A DNA stretch of 64,000 nucleotides, from the NCBI RefSeq assembly GCF_003697785.1, contig NZ_QOKZ01000004.1, positions 124,001-188,000 of the forward strand, in the 5' to 3' direction. Origin of the DNA: Paracoccus alkanivorans (lineage in GTDB: Bacteria > Pseudomonadota > Alphaproteobacteria > Rhodobacterales > Rhodobacteraceae). This document shows, piece after piece, positions 18,231 through 26,874 of this stretch. A model generated the notes under the pieces. The model was not told where the DNA came from and made no database searches. It was given only the letters and a program-made list of their open reading frames with translations. The translations under genes were made by a program, and so were the position numbers. Within the stretch, counting starts at the first letter, position 1, and every line of letters begins with the position of its first letter.

Positions 18231-19541
18231 TCAGAACCCTAACCGGTCCCGCAGCCCATACCACGCCATACCCGCCACGAGCAGTGGCGTCCTCAATATC
18301 GCGCCGCCGGGGAAAGGGCGCGTCGGAACCGCCGCCATCGCGTCGAAACCTTCGGCCTGCCCCGCCACCGCCTCGGCCATAAGCCGTCCTGACAACGTCG
18401 CCAATGCGACGCCATGCCCCGAAAACCCGCTGGCTGAAAGGCAGTTGGGTGCGGGCCGCGCGAAACAGGGCATCCGATTCATGGTGATCGCCAGAGTCCC
18501 CCCCCAGGCATGGGTCAGGCGGACATCCCGAAGCTGCGGATAGACCGACAGCAAATGCGGCCGCACCACCCCGGCGATATCTTCGGGAAAGCGGTAGCTG
18601 ACGGTCTCGCCACCGCCGAAGATCAACCGCCGTTCATCGTCCAGACGCCAGTAATTCACCACGAATTTGGTATCGGCAACCGCGGGATTTCGGGGCAGGA
18701 TCTCGGGGAATTCCTCGCCCAGAGGCTCGGTCGCCACGATGTAATTGTTGATCGGCATGACGCGGGCGGCGACCTGCGGCGCGATATCCCCCAGATAACC
18801 GTTACCGGCTAGGATCACGTGATCACAGATCACCTTGCCGGTGTCGCAATGCAGGATGGTTTTCTCTTCGGCCTTGCGTGCATGAGTGATACGGTGGACA
18901 TGGGTGTTTTCACATATGTGCACCCCGGCTTCATCCGCCAGCCGCGCGATGCCGATGGCGAGGTTGAGCGGGTGAAGATGCCCCGCACCCCAATCGACAT
19001 CACCGCCGACATACGCGTCGCTGCCGATCAGTTCGGCCAGTCCGGGACCATCCAACGGCTCTATCCGGTCATAGCCATAATATTGCGCCAGATGGTCGGC
19101 GAGGTTCCGGGCGTGATTCACCTCGGATTTGTTCCGGCAGGCATGAGCTACGCCATCGCGCACCGGCACCCCGGCCTCATCCGCCAGCGAGCGGACCAGC
19201 GCCTTGGCCTCTTCGGCCAGAGCCCACAGGTGCCGGGCGCGATCCCGGCCCAGTTGGGCCTCCAGCCAGTCAACCTCCTGCCGCTGGCCCGATCCCAACT
19301 GCCCGCCATTGCGGCCCGAGGCACCGAAGCCCACGCGATGGGCCTCGACCAGCATGACCTGAAACCCACGCCGGGCCAGGTGAAGCGCCGCCGACAGGCC
19401 GGTATAGCCACCCCCGACAACCGCGACATCGGCCCGCGCCTCGCCCTTCAGCATCGGGAAAGGATCGAGCGGGCTGCGGGTCTCGGCATAGAGGCTGGCG
19501 GGATATTCGCCGCGCCGGTCATTGACATAAAGCAGGTTCAT
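18231..19541 (-). CDS. FAD-dependent amine oxidoreductase (PuuB-like)
   Basis: 436-residue DAO-type flavoprotein. The dinucleotide-binding motif VVGGGYTGLSAA lies near residue 40 after an N-terminal extension with YAETRSP typical of gamma-glutamylputrescine oxidases. The C-terminal FAD motif is SASGFSGHGVALATLSG. It ends a three-gene operon with a glutamine-synthetase-like ligase and a class I amidotransferase, which suggests oxidation of a gamma-glutamylated amine. Putrescine is the default guess; other amines are possible. Confidence 0.85.
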   Translation of the reverse strand: MNLLYVNDRRGEYPASLYAETRSPLDPFPMLKGEARADVAVVGGGYTGLSAALHLARRGFQVMLVEAHRVGFGASGRNGGQLGSGQRQEVDWLEAQLGRDRARHLWALAEEAKALVRSLADEAGVPVRDGVAHACRNKSEVNHARNLADHLAQYYGYDRIEPLDGPGLAELIGSDAYVGGDVDWGAGHLHPLNLAIGIARLADEAGVHICENTHVHRITHARKAEEKTILHCDTGKVICDHVILAGNGYLGDIAPQVAARVMPINNYIVATEPLGEEFPEILPRNPAVADTKFVVNYWRLDDERRLIFGGGETVSYRFPEDIAGVVRPHLLSVYPQLRDVRLTHAWGGTLAITMNRMPCFARPAPNCLSASGFSGHGVALATLSGRLMAEAVAGQAEGFDAMAAVPTRPFPGGAILRTPLLVAGMAWYGLRDRLGF

Positions 19542-19573
19542 GGGCGCTCCCGCATAAACGACTGTGCTTCACT

Positions 19574-20932
19574 TCAGACGTTCAGCAGCAGATGTTCCCG
19601 TTCCCACGGGCTGATGACCTGAAGGAACTCCTTGTATTCGTTACGTTTCACGGACTCATAGACCGCTGCGAACTCTTCGCCCAGCACATTGCGCATGGCG
19701 GAATTTTCGGCCATGATATCCAGCGCATCGCCTAGGTTATAGGGCAACTCGTCCTGCGACATATAGGCGTCGCCCAGATATTCCGCGCGAGGGGCCTCAC
19801 CCTCCAGCAATCCCAGATAACCGCAGGCCAACGAAGCGGCAATGCCCAGATAGGGATTACAGTCCATCCCGGCCAGCCGGTTCTCGATCCGCCGCGCTTC
19901 AGGCCCTGATATCGGCACGCGCAGCCCTGTCGTGCGGTTGTCGCGACCCCATTCCAGGTTGATCGGAGCGGCGAAATCCGGAACATAGCGGCGATAGCTG
20001 TTCACGTAAGGCGCCAGCAGCGCGATGGCCGCGGGCAGATGTCGCTGCATTCCGGCAATGAAATGCAGGAAGGCCGGAGTCTCGCGGCCCTTCGCATCCG
20101 AAAAGATATTCCGCCCGGTTTTCATGTCCACGATCGAATGGTGGATATGCATGGCACTGCCCGGTTCGCCCTCGATCGGCTTGGCCATGAAAGTCGCAAA
20201 GCAGTCATGCCGCAGCGCCGCCTCGCGGATCAGGCGCTTGAAATAGAAAATCTCGTCGGCCAGCGCGACGGGATCGCCGTGATTGAGGTTGATCTCGACC
20301 TGCCCTGCTCCGCCCTCTTGCAGGATGCCGTCGATCTCGAATCCCTGCGCCTCGGCGAAGTCATAGATATCGTCGATGACCTTGCCATACTCGTCCACCG
20401 CCGACATAGAATAGGCCTGCTTGGCTGCCGCCCGCCTGCCGGTGCGTCCCATCGGGGGAATGATCGGCTGGTTGGGGTCGGTATTCCGAGCGACGAGGAA
20501 GAATTCCATCTCGGGCGCGATGACGGGTTTCCAGCCCTTCTCCTCATAGAGCCTGACCACCCGCTTCAGCACGTTGCGTGGAGCAATGGGAACCGGATTG
20601 CCCTGCTGATCCATCGCGTCATGGATGATCTGAAGCGTCCAGTCCGCTGTCCATGGCGCGGCGCTCGCCGTGCTGTAATCGGGGGTCAGAATCATGTCGG
20701 GCTCGGTGAAGGCCCCCGTCGGGTTGTCGGCCCACTCGCCGGTGATGGTCTGCAGGAATATCGAGTTCGGCAGATAGAACTTGTCCTGGCGCGCAAATTT
20801 CGAAGCCGGCATCGCCTTGCCCCGCGCCACACCGGCGATATCGGCCACGATGCATTCGACCTCGTCCAGCCGGCGCCCGGCCAGATACTCGCGCGCTGCC
20901 TCGGGCGTGCGCTCCATCCAGTGCTTGTTCAT
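19574..20932 (-). CDS. glutamine synthetase family gamma-glutamyl-amine ligase (PuuA-like)
   Basis: 452-residue GS-family ligase with the beta-grasp N-terminus and catalytic C-terminal domain. Visible motifs are APEMEFFLV (metal Glu), MHIHHSIVD and the late R-rich NRTTGLRVPISGP. Genes of this type joined to a DAO-type oxidase work on amines rather than ammonia. The start overlaps the end of the amidotransferase gene by four bases, so the operon order is amidotransferase, ligase, oxidase. Confidence 0.88.
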   Translation of the reverse strand: MNKHWMERTPEAAREYLAGRRLDEVECIVADIAGVARGKAMPASKFARQDKFYLPNSIFLQTITGEWADNPTGAFTEPDMILTPDYSTASAAPWTADWTLQIIHDAMDQQGNPVPIAPRNVLKRVVRLYEEKGWKPVIAPEMEFFLVARNTDPNQPIIPPMGRTGRRAAAKQAYSMSAVDEYGKVIDDIYDFAEAQGFEIDGILQEGGAGQVEINLNHGDPVALADEIFYFKRLIREAALRHDCFATFMAKPIEGEPGSAMHIHHSIVDMKTGRNIFSDAKGRETPAFLHFIAGMQRHLPAAIALLAPYVNSYRRYVPDFAAPINLEWGRDNRTTGLRVPISGPEARRIENRLAGMDCNPYLGIAASLACGYLGLLEGEAPRAEYLGDAYMSQDELPYNLGDALDIMAENSAMRNVLGEEFAAVYESVKRNEYKEFLQVISPWEREHLLLNV

Positions 20933-21627
20933 GCCGCTCCCTTCGCCCGGGCGCGGGACTGCTTGAAAAATGCCTCGATGCGATCGGCCAGCAGTTCGGA
21001 GTCTCTGGCCTCGCCCATCCGGCTGGCAGCGCGGTCCAACAGCTCCTGCGGGACGATACCCTTGGCCCGGGTATCCATCAGACCCTGCACGAAAGCGTCA
21101 TCGAATTCGGGATGCGGCTGCACGCTGAAAACCCGGTCGCCATAGATCAGTGCGGCGTTCTCGCAGAAATCGTTGCGCGCAACGACCTCCGCCCCCTCTG
21201 GCAAGACCGCGACCTGATCCTGATGCCATGCGTTCAGGGTCACGGACTGGCCATCGAAATCGTAGTTCTGCGCACCGACTGCCCACCCGCCCGGATGCTT
21301 GACAACCTTGCCGCCCAATGCCTGCGCGATGATCTGGTGACCGAAACAGATGCCCACCTGCGGCACCCCCTCGGCATAGGCACGGCGGATAAAATCCTCA
21401 AGCGGCGGGATGAATGGATGATCTTCGTAAGCACCGTGACGGGAGCCGGTCAGCAGCCAGCCATCCGCATCGTGAACATCCGAGGGAAACTCCATTCCCT
21501 CGACATGCCAGACCCGGAATTCGAATCCGCGCCCGCCCAGCATCCGCGCGAACATATCGGGATAGTCGCCCAGTGCTTCCTTCAGTTGCGCGGGCGACTG
21601 ACCGCATTGAAGTATACCGATATGCAT
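20929..21627 (-). CDS. class I glutamine amidotransferase-like protein
   Basis: 232 residues from the ATG at 21627; a longer frame upstream lacks support because the family begins at MHIGILQCG. The nucleophile elbow GICFGHQ holds Cys94 and the catalytic His-X-Glu is in VQPHPEF. This is the GuaA-type amidotransferase fold, not the PuuD peptidase C26 fold. In this cluster it may hydrolyse the gamma-glutamyl product or intermediate, an inference from context. Confidence 0.86.
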   Translation of the reverse strand: MHIGILQCGQSPAQLKEALGDYPDMFARMLGGRGFEFRVWHVEGMEFPSDVHDADGWLLTGSRHGAYEDHPFIPPLEDFIRRAYAEGVPQVGICFGHQIIAQALGGKVVKHPGGWAVGAQNYDFDGQSVTLNAWHQDQVAVLPEGAEVVARNDFCENAALIYGDRVFSVQPHPEFDDAFVQGLMDTRAKGIVPQELLDRAASRMGEARDSELLADRIEAFFKQSRARAKGAA

Positions 21628-21770
21628 GAATGACCTGCAAAGTTGTCCCTGGTCGCAAGGTAGTCGCGCGGATGGGGTGGCCGCAAGGGGTTGCGCCATT
21701 TGGTTGGCTGGCAAAGCCGGTGGGGACGGGTTAGCCTGCAGCCCGAACCGATTATGAAGGAGCCGCGTTC

Positions 21771-22886
21771 ATGTCCGCAATCGATCCCGACGGCCTGCAG
21801 GAATTCTCGGTGGTGTTCACCGACCGCTCACTGAACCACATGTCGCAGAAATTCCAGCGTGTCATGCGCGAGTTGTCCTCTACCCTGCGCGAGGTCTATG
21901 CCGCCGATCAGATCGCTATCGTGCCGGGAGGAGGCACCTATGCGATGGAGGCCGTGGCACGGCAATTCGGACGCGATGCCCATGCGCTGATCGTGCGTAA
22001 TGGCTGGTTCAGCTATCGGTGGAGCCAGATTTTCGAGGCGGGTGGCTTTTCCCGCGAAACCACTGTCGCCATGGCCCGCCCCGCCGGGAACGAGCCGCAG
22101 CCCGCCTTTGCCCCGCCACCGATCGAAGAGGTGGTTGCCCGGATCGCGGAGGCACGTCCCGATGTCGTCTTTGCACCACATGTCGAGACATCCGCCGGGC
22201 TGATCCTGCCGGACGAATATATCGCCGCCATGGCTGACGCCGCACATGAAGCCGGGGCGCTGATGGTGCTGGACTGCATCGCTTCGGGCACAATCTGGGT
22301 GGATATGAAAGCGCTCGGTGTCGATATCCTGATCTCGGCGCCACAGAAGGGCTGGTCCGCCTCCCCCTCCGCGGGGCTTGTCATGATGTCGGAAGCAGCG
22401 GGGGAACAACTACAGCAAACCGAAAGCGACAGCTTCGCGCTGGATCTGAAAAAATGGCGCGCCATCATGACAGCCTACGAGGATGGCGGCCACGCCTATC
22501 ACGCGACCATGCCGACCGACGCCCTGGTCGGCCTGCACGCAGCCATTGCCGAAACGCGGGAAATGGGTTTCGAGGCGGCGCGCGAGGCACAATGGCGACT
22601 TGGCAACGGTGTCCGCGCGATGCTGGCAGAAAAAGGCCTGCGTTCGGTCGCTGCCCCGGGTTTTGCCGCACCGGGGGTCGTCGTGTCCTATACCGCTGAT
22701 CCGGATATCAGGTCCGGCAAGAAATTCGCCGCCGAAGGAATGCAGATCGCGGCAGGCGTCCCTCTTGCCGTGAACGAGGGGGACAGTTTCTCTACATTCC
22801 GGCTTGGTCTCTTCGGGCTCGACAAGCTGAAGGATGTCGAAGGTACCATCAACCGCCTGAAAACGGTTCTGGACAAGGTTCTGTAA
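21771..22886 (+). CDS. class V aminotransferase (alanine--glyoxylate type)
   Basis: 371-residue PLP enzyme. The expected Asp168 (VLDCIASG) and PLP Lys193 (SAPQKGW) are visible. AAGGAG lies nine bases before the ATG. It diverges from the gamma-glutamyl-amine operon with a 143-bp shared gap, so a functional link, such as handling an amino product or glyoxylate, is possible. Substrates cannot be assigned from sequence. Confidence 0.88.
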   Translation: MSAIDPDGLQEFSVVFTDRSLNHMSQKFQRVMRELSSTLREVYAADQIAIVPGGGTYAMEAVARQFGRDAHALIVRNGWFSYRWSQIFEAGGFSRETTVAMARPAGNEPQPAFAPPPIEEVVARIAEARPDVVFAPHVETSAGLILPDEYIAAMADAAHEAGALMVLDCIASGTIWVDMKALGVDILISAPQKGWSASPSAGLVMMSEAAGEQLQQTESDSFALDLKKWRAIMTAYEDGGHAYHATMPTDALVGLHAAIAETREMGFEAAREAQWRLGNGVRAMLAEKGLRSVAAPGFAAPGVVVSYTADPDIRSGKKFAAEGMQIAAGVPLAVNEGDSFSTFRLGLFGLDKLKDVEGTINRLKTVLDKVL

Positions 22887-22892
22887 ATTGCC

Positions 22893-22939
22893 TGCGGCGG
22901 ATCTTCGGGCAGCGGCTCCGTGTCTGAAGATCCGCCGCA
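22893..22939. terminator. 14-bp inverted repeat between convergent genes
   Basis: Perfect 14-bp arms (TGCGGCGGATCTTC and its complement) around a 19-base loop, starting 7 bp after the aminotransferase stop and ending 17 bp before the stop of the opposing CoA-binding gene. A bidirectional terminator is the natural reading. Neither side has a strong T-run. Confidence 0.7.
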
Positions 22940-22955
22940 TGATCACAGCATGGCG

Positions 22956-23387
22956 TCAGATATGCCGCGGAAACTCGATCTTCGGGCAGCGGTCCTGGAT
23001 GACCTCCACGCCCCGTTGACGGGCCCTGGCCGCTCCCGCCTCATCCCTGAGGCCCAGTTGCAGCCAGATCACCTTCAGATCGGGCATATGCGCCAGAGCC
23101 TCGTCAATGATCGTGCCCAAAGCTTCCGAACGGCGAAAGATATCCACCATCTGAACGCCGGCGTCAGCAGGAATATCGGCGAGATGCGCATAGACCCGTT
23201 CATCGAGAATCGTGCCGCCGGCATGGCCGGGGTTGACGGGAATGACGCGAATTCCCTGTGATTGCAGGTAACGTGCCACGCCCCAGCTTGGGCGTGCCTC
23301 GTTGGGCGACAGGCCCACCATCGCGACCACCTTGGTCTCACGAGCGATCCGGGCGATCTGTTCGTCTTCGTCGATCTCGATCTGCAA
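22956..23387 (-). CDS. CoA-binding domain protein (YccU-like)
   Basis: 143-residue single-domain protein with the CoA-binding Rossmann-like fold of succinyl-CoA ligase alpha subunits (VAMVGLSPNEARPSWGVARY). I set the start at TTG 23387: GGGAGG sits six bases upstream and homologous sequence begins here, while the longer open frame to 23498 runs through a terminator hairpin. Function unknown; family members bind CoA or nucleotides. Confidence 0.85.
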   Translation of the reverse strand: MQIEIDEDEQIARIARETKVVAMVGLSPNEARPSWGVARYLQSQGIRVIPVNPGHAGGTILDERVYAHLADIPADAGVQMVDIFRRSEALGTIIDEALAHMPDLKVIWLQLGLRDEAGAARARQRGVEVIQDRCPKIEFPRHI

Positions 23388-23429
23388 GGCGAGCCTCCCT
23401 CTCTGCCAGGACGGTGCGTTAACCTTGCA

Positions 23430-23465
23430 CAGAAAAGGCGCCCGGTCCAGAATCTGGCCGGGCGC
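23430..23465 (-). terminator. intrinsic terminator after the YHS gene
   Basis: On the minus strand GCGCCCGGCCAG pairs with CTGGACCGGGCGC around a 3-base loop (one bulged base) and is followed directly by CTTTTCT. This is a classical intrinsic terminator. It ends transcription from the YHS gene before the CoA-binding gene, or could act as an attenuator for the latter. Confidence 0.75.
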
Positions 23466-23492
23466 AAGTCGCGGAACGAGGGACAGTGATCC

Positions 23493-23519
23493 GAACATGA
23501 CCGTTCCGGGGTCATGTTC
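23493..23519. repeat. perfect 10-bp inverted repeat
   Basis: GAACATGACC and GGTCATGTTC flank a 7-base loop. It lies between the YHS stop and the terminator, so it is within the YHS 3-prime untranslated region. No T-run follows. It could be an RNA stabilising hairpin or a protein-binding palindrome. Confidence 0.55.
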
Positions 23520-23598
23520 TGTAAATTAAATGGGCAACACGGACGAAAAGTTCCAGAGAATTCTCGAAAATGTGATTAAGCTACATGAAATCCGGGCT

Positions 23599-24006
23599 TT
23601 ACTTCATAGCGGACCATATTTCCCGGGCCTCTTTCAGTATCCGGTCCGGGGACTTTCTGACCTTCCGCAATTCCGCGCCGGAGCGGAACAGATACAGCTG
23701 ATGATCGATAACGGCAAAAAACCGCGGATCACCCTGTTGTTGTCGGCCATTGACCAGCGATACGGGGCAATACCCGCCAAAAGCGGGGGTAAAATGCCGC
23801 GGATCTGCCTCGAATCGGGACCGATTCTCTTCCGAGACGAAATGCCACGCCTTGCCCCTCCACATCGTCACGATATCTCTGCGCCCCGGGACGGCATGGC
23901 CGGAGGTATATCCGACCGCATCATATCCACCCAACGCCCAATCCTCCGCGAAGGAAGGTGACGCGAGTGCGAAAGACAACGATATGGACAGGATCAGCTG
24001 CTTCAT
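23599..24006 (-). CDS. periplasmic YHS-domain protein
   Basis: 135 residues from the ATG at 24006, opening with a signal peptide (MKQLILSISLSFALASPSFA). The rest is a YHS domain: WALGGYDAVGYTSG, then FVSEENRSRFEADP and the GGYCPVSLV segment. YHS domains are small metal- or ligand-linked modules found alone or in copper ATPases and Ni-Fe proteins. An in-frame ATG eight codons earlier (24030) is also possible; neither has a clear ribosome binding site. The antisense open frame across it is a shadow. Confidence 0.85.
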   Translation of the reverse strand: MKQLILSISLSFALASPSFAEDWALGGYDAVGYTSGHAVPGRRDIVTMWRGKAWHFVSEENRSRFEADPRHFTPAFGGYCPVSLVNGRQQQGDPRFFAVIDHQLYLFRSGAELRKVRKSPDRILKEAREIWSAMK

Positions 24007-24098
24007 GGAGGTCACTGCAACAGGAGCCATAATGATTGACAGCCCTTGGCGTGATTCTCAACGGCAAGACGGGCCTGTCGCATGCTTGTGATACCTTG

Positions 24099-24899
24099 TC
24101 ACCTGGCCGCCGCGTATAGTGCCACGGCGGCAGCGTTCGAAACGTTCAGGGAGCCGAAATCCGCAGCAAAGGGAATACGCGCGACGTAATCGCAGGTTTT
24201 CGTCGTCAGATCGCGCATCCCCGGGCCTTCGGAACCCAATACCAGGCAGATGGCCCGTCCCGACAGATCGGTCAGCAGGTCGGGCAGATCCATGCCGCCG
24301 GAGCCATCCAGTCCGATCAGGATAAAGCCCATTTGCTTCAATTGATTTAACGCCTCCGCCAGATTCGGCACCCGCAGATAGGGTTGGCGCTCCAGCGCCC
24401 CCGAGGCAGTCTTGGCCAGGGCACCGGTCTCTGGTGCCGAATGGCGGGCAGGCGCGATTACCGCCCTTGCGCCGAACACCTCGGACGACCGCAGCACGGC
24501 ACCGACATTATGCGGATCGCTAACCCTGTCGAGAGCGACGAGCAGCGGCCGCGTCTCCCCCGGCGCTTCGCGTAGCGCGACCTCGCTGAGGCTTCCCCAT
24601 TTCAGCGGTTTCACTTCCAGCGCCACGCCCTGATGGACGCTTTCATCCGGCAACGGAACAATTTTCGTGAACACGCGCGAATCGGTCAGCTCCGGTGTCA
24701 TGCCATGCAGCTCGCCCAGACGGTCCAGGGCATTCCGCGTCGCCACGAGCCGCAGCTTTTCGCGGGCGGGGTTCGCCAATGCGTCACGAACGGCATGCAG
24801 TCCGAAAAGCCACAATGTCTCGGCCCCTGCCGCTCGGCGTGCGCGTTCCTTGTCAATGACCCAGCTTGGCTTCTTCGTTTTCCGCGACGTATCGGCCAT
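24099..24899 (-). CDS. rlmB: 23S rRNA (guanosine-2-prime-O)-methyltransferase, TrmH/SpoU family
   Basis: 266 residues from ATG 24899 (MADTSRKTKKP). The N-terminal substrate-binding domain has LWLFGLHAVRDALANP. The knotted SPOUT domain shows the three motifs: ALDRVSDPHNVGAVLRSSEV, CLVLGSEGPGMRDLT and SLNVSNAAAVALY. It methylates G2251 of 23S rRNA if it is true RlmB. The open frame continues upstream through the tRNA-Tyr gene, which is only overlap; the start given leaves the tRNA free. Confidence 0.92.
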   Translation of the reverse strand: MADTSRKTKKPSWVIDKERARRAAGAETLWLFGLHAVRDALANPAREKLRLVATRNALDRLGELHGMTPELTDSRVFTKIVPLPDESVHQGVALEVKPLKWGSLSEVALREAPGETRPLLVALDRVSDPHNVGAVLRSSEVFGARAVIAPARHSAPETGALAKTASGALERQPYLRVPNLAEALNQLKQMGFILIGLDGSGGMDLPDLLTDLSGRAICLVLGSEGPGMRDLTTKTCDYVARIPFAADFGSLNVSNAAAVALYAAAR

Positions 24900-25021
24900 C
24901 TTGTTTTCCCTTGTTGCATTTCCCTCTCTGCGCGTCCCGCTGTCTTCGCGCAAGCCCCGGAAATCCGCTTGACGCCCATCCGCGCGGTCGCTAATCACGC
25001 CACACGCCGATGGCGCTCGGC

Positions 25022-25105
25022 GGGCGACGTGCTGCAAGGTGCGGCAGCGGACTGTAACTCCGCCGGGGAGACCCATGCCTGGTTCGATTCCAGGGTCGCC
25101 CACCA
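25022..25105 (+). tRNA. tRNA-Tyr (anticodon GTA), CCA encoded
   Basis: Acceptor stem GGGCGAC/GTCGCCC, discriminator A and encoded CCA. The anticodon stem GCGGA/TCCGC has loop CTGTAAC (GTA at 25054-25056). There is a long variable region with a GGG-AGA-CCC arm, and T arm CCTGG-TTCGATT-CCAGG. G1-C72, A73, GTA and a long variable arm agree with bacterial tRNA-Tyr. The D arm is odd: position 8 is G, position 14 is C, and the stem can be extended to six pairs (TGCTGC/GCGGCA) around AAGGT. Divergent in direction from rlmB. Confidence 0.93.
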
Positions 25106-25541
25106 CCTACTCATAAGCTATTGCTTTTCATGTCACCTTTTGACCGGAATGTTTTATCTAGGTTACCGCCACTATCTTGAAAGTGATTAACTCTCTTTGG
25201 GAGTGACAGATTCGGATATTCCCGACCGAGGCCGGGGCGATCAGGGGCTAACGGGCATTCGACTCTCTCGTGACATTCTGATCTCCACATCAGCCTTTCC
25301 GGTAATCAGCTTGATAGACCCCATTATAGTGTGGATCCGATCGACCGCATCCCGGCGCTTTGCTGTCTGCAACGCCCACCGCCTGTCCGGTGCATGTCAT
25401 AGGGTGATCGAGGTAGGAACACAGTTCATCAAGGGGATCATCCTTCATGCTGCACATCCCTCTGGAAAGCCCCATCGGGTTGTGGGATCGGTTCGCCCAT
25501 GGGCATGGACGTCCCGTCGTGCATGCGCCAATCTGCGGGGT
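25106..25541. other. 436-bp region without a convincing gene
   Basis: Between tRNA-Tyr and the sensor kinase. A plus-strand open frame runs through most of it in frame with the kinase (from 25197) but has no family resemblance and no ribosome binding site. A minus-strand frame of 61 codons (25290-25475) is the only other candidate and I do not recognise it. A perfect TATAAT is read on the minus strand at about 25325-25330 without a good -35. No attachment-site repeat of the tRNA end was seen. Confidence 0.5.
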
Positions 25542-26864
25542 ATGAACCGCCTGCCCCTGATCACGCGCATCCTCCTGCTGATATTCGCCGTGCAGGCTCT
25601 GCTGTTTGCGGCGCTGGCGGCGGCTAATCTAAGCAGCCTGCGCGGCGAGATCGCGCTGGAAACCCGGCTTGGCGCACAGACGGCCCGTTCACTGGTGCTG
25701 GCCACCATCGGCACCCTGCAAACTGCCGTTGCCCCGGAAGAGCTGATGGCGATACTGCCTGAACGGCTGGTTCCCCCGCGTCACACCACGATCATGATTC
25801 TCGATCCGCGCGAGGGCGCCATCCGCGAATCCGATTCCGGGCAGAAACCGGTGAATGCCGCACCGGGCTGGTTCGCGGCGCTGGTTGCGCCGGAACCACA
25901 GGAAACCCGCGTGCCTGTCACCGCCGGCGGACGGCTGCAAGGCTTTGTCCATATCGCCACGGATCCCGCGGCCGGAATAGCCAGCGCATGGCGAAACATG
26001 CGCACCACGCTCGGGCTGGCGGCGATTGCGGCGGTGGCGCAGGCGTTGCTGATCCTGGTCGCAACCCGGCACGCGCTGCGCCCGGTAGGCAGCATCAAGG
26101 CGCGACTTGAGGATCTGACCCATGGCGACCTGACCGCGCGGGTCGGCGACCTGTCGCAACCCGATCTTGCGCCGTTGGCCGAGGGCGTGGACCGGCTGGC
26201 ATCCGCGCTGGAGCAGGCACAGGCCGATCGCAGGCAGTTGCAGCGCCGGGTCGTCAGTCGCGGCGACGAGGAACGCAAGGCCATCGCCCGTGATCTGCAT
26301 GACGAGATGGGGCCATGCCTCTTTGGCCTGCGTGTCGAGGCAGATGCGCTGCGCAAGGCGGCCTCTGGTGCCGCGATCGTCGAGCATGCCGACGCCATCG
26401 CCTCAATCGCCGCGGAGATCTCGCGCGTGAACCGGGCCCTGCTGGACGATCTGCGTCCGGCGGCGGTGGGGCAGCTGCCCCTGCCTGCCGTGCTGTCGGA
26501 TTACGTGGACGATCTGGGCCGCCGCTTTCCCGATATCCGCATCGGCCTGAACATCGCGGCGGGGTTGCCGGAACCCGACGAAGCCACCGCGCTGACCCTG
26601 TTCCGCATCCTGCAGGAGGGCACGACCAATGCGCTGCGCCACGCCGATGCGGCTTCCGTGACGATCCGCCTCTGGACCGATCCGGCGCATTGGCGCATGA
26701 TCCTGTCCGATGACGGCAAGGGCTTCGGCCCCGACAGCCGCGAGGGCACCGGGCTGACCGGCATGCGCGAGCGGATTACCCTTCTGGGCGGCAGGTTGCG
26801 CCTGTCATCGGGAGAAGACGGAACCACCATAGAGGCAAGCCTGCCTCGGACGCAGACCGGATGA
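25542..26864 (+). CDS. sensor histidine kinase (NarX/UhpB subclass)
   Basis: 440 residues from ATG 25542. Two membrane segments (about 8-30 and 155-175) enclose a periplasmic domain of about 120 residues, then a HAMP-like linker (ALRPVGSIKARLEDLTHGDL). The HisKA_3 dimerisation helix carries the phosphorylated His253 in ARDLHDEMGP. The C-terminal HATPase domain has EGTTNALRHADA and DDGKGFGP. It pairs with the LuxR-type regulator 10 bp downstream. The periplasmic sensor has no recognised ligand. Confidence 0.9.
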   Translation: MNRLPLITRILLLIFAVQALLFAALAAANLSSLRGEIALETRLGAQTARSLVLATIGTLQTAVAPEELMAILPERLVPPRHTTIMILDPREGAIRESDSGQKPVNAAPGWFAALVAPEPQETRVPVTAGGRLQGFVHIATDPAAGIASAWRNMRTTLGLAAIAAVAQALLILVATRHALRPVGSIKARLEDLTHGDLTARVGDLSQPDLAPLAEGVDRLASALEQAQADRRQLQRRVVSRGDEERKAIARDLHDEMGPCLFGLRVEADALRKAASGAAIVEHADAIASIAAEISRVNRALLDDLRPAAVGQLPLPAVLSDYVDDLGRRFPDIRIGLNIAAGLPEPDEATALTLFRILQEGTTNALRHADAASVTIRLWTDPAHWRMILSDDGKGFGPDSREGTGLTGMRERITLLGGRLRLSSGEDGTTIEASLPRTQTG

Positions 26865-26874
26865 GGTCACAGGA

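Noticed and set aside
23530..23961. Plus-strand 143-codon frame over the YHS gene
   Set aside because: The minus strand encodes a signal peptide and a YHS domain; the plus frame has no recognisable features.
24900..25106. N-terminal extension of RlmB through the tRNA
   Set aside because: It would translate the complement of tRNA-Tyr; ATG 24899 fits the family start.
25290..25475. Possible 61-codon minus-strand gene
   Set aside because: No ribosome binding site or family; kept only as a note on the empty region.
25197..25541. Upstream extension of the histidine kinase
   Set aside because: Residues are unlike any sensor domain; the kinase has a proper first membrane helix right after ATG 25542.
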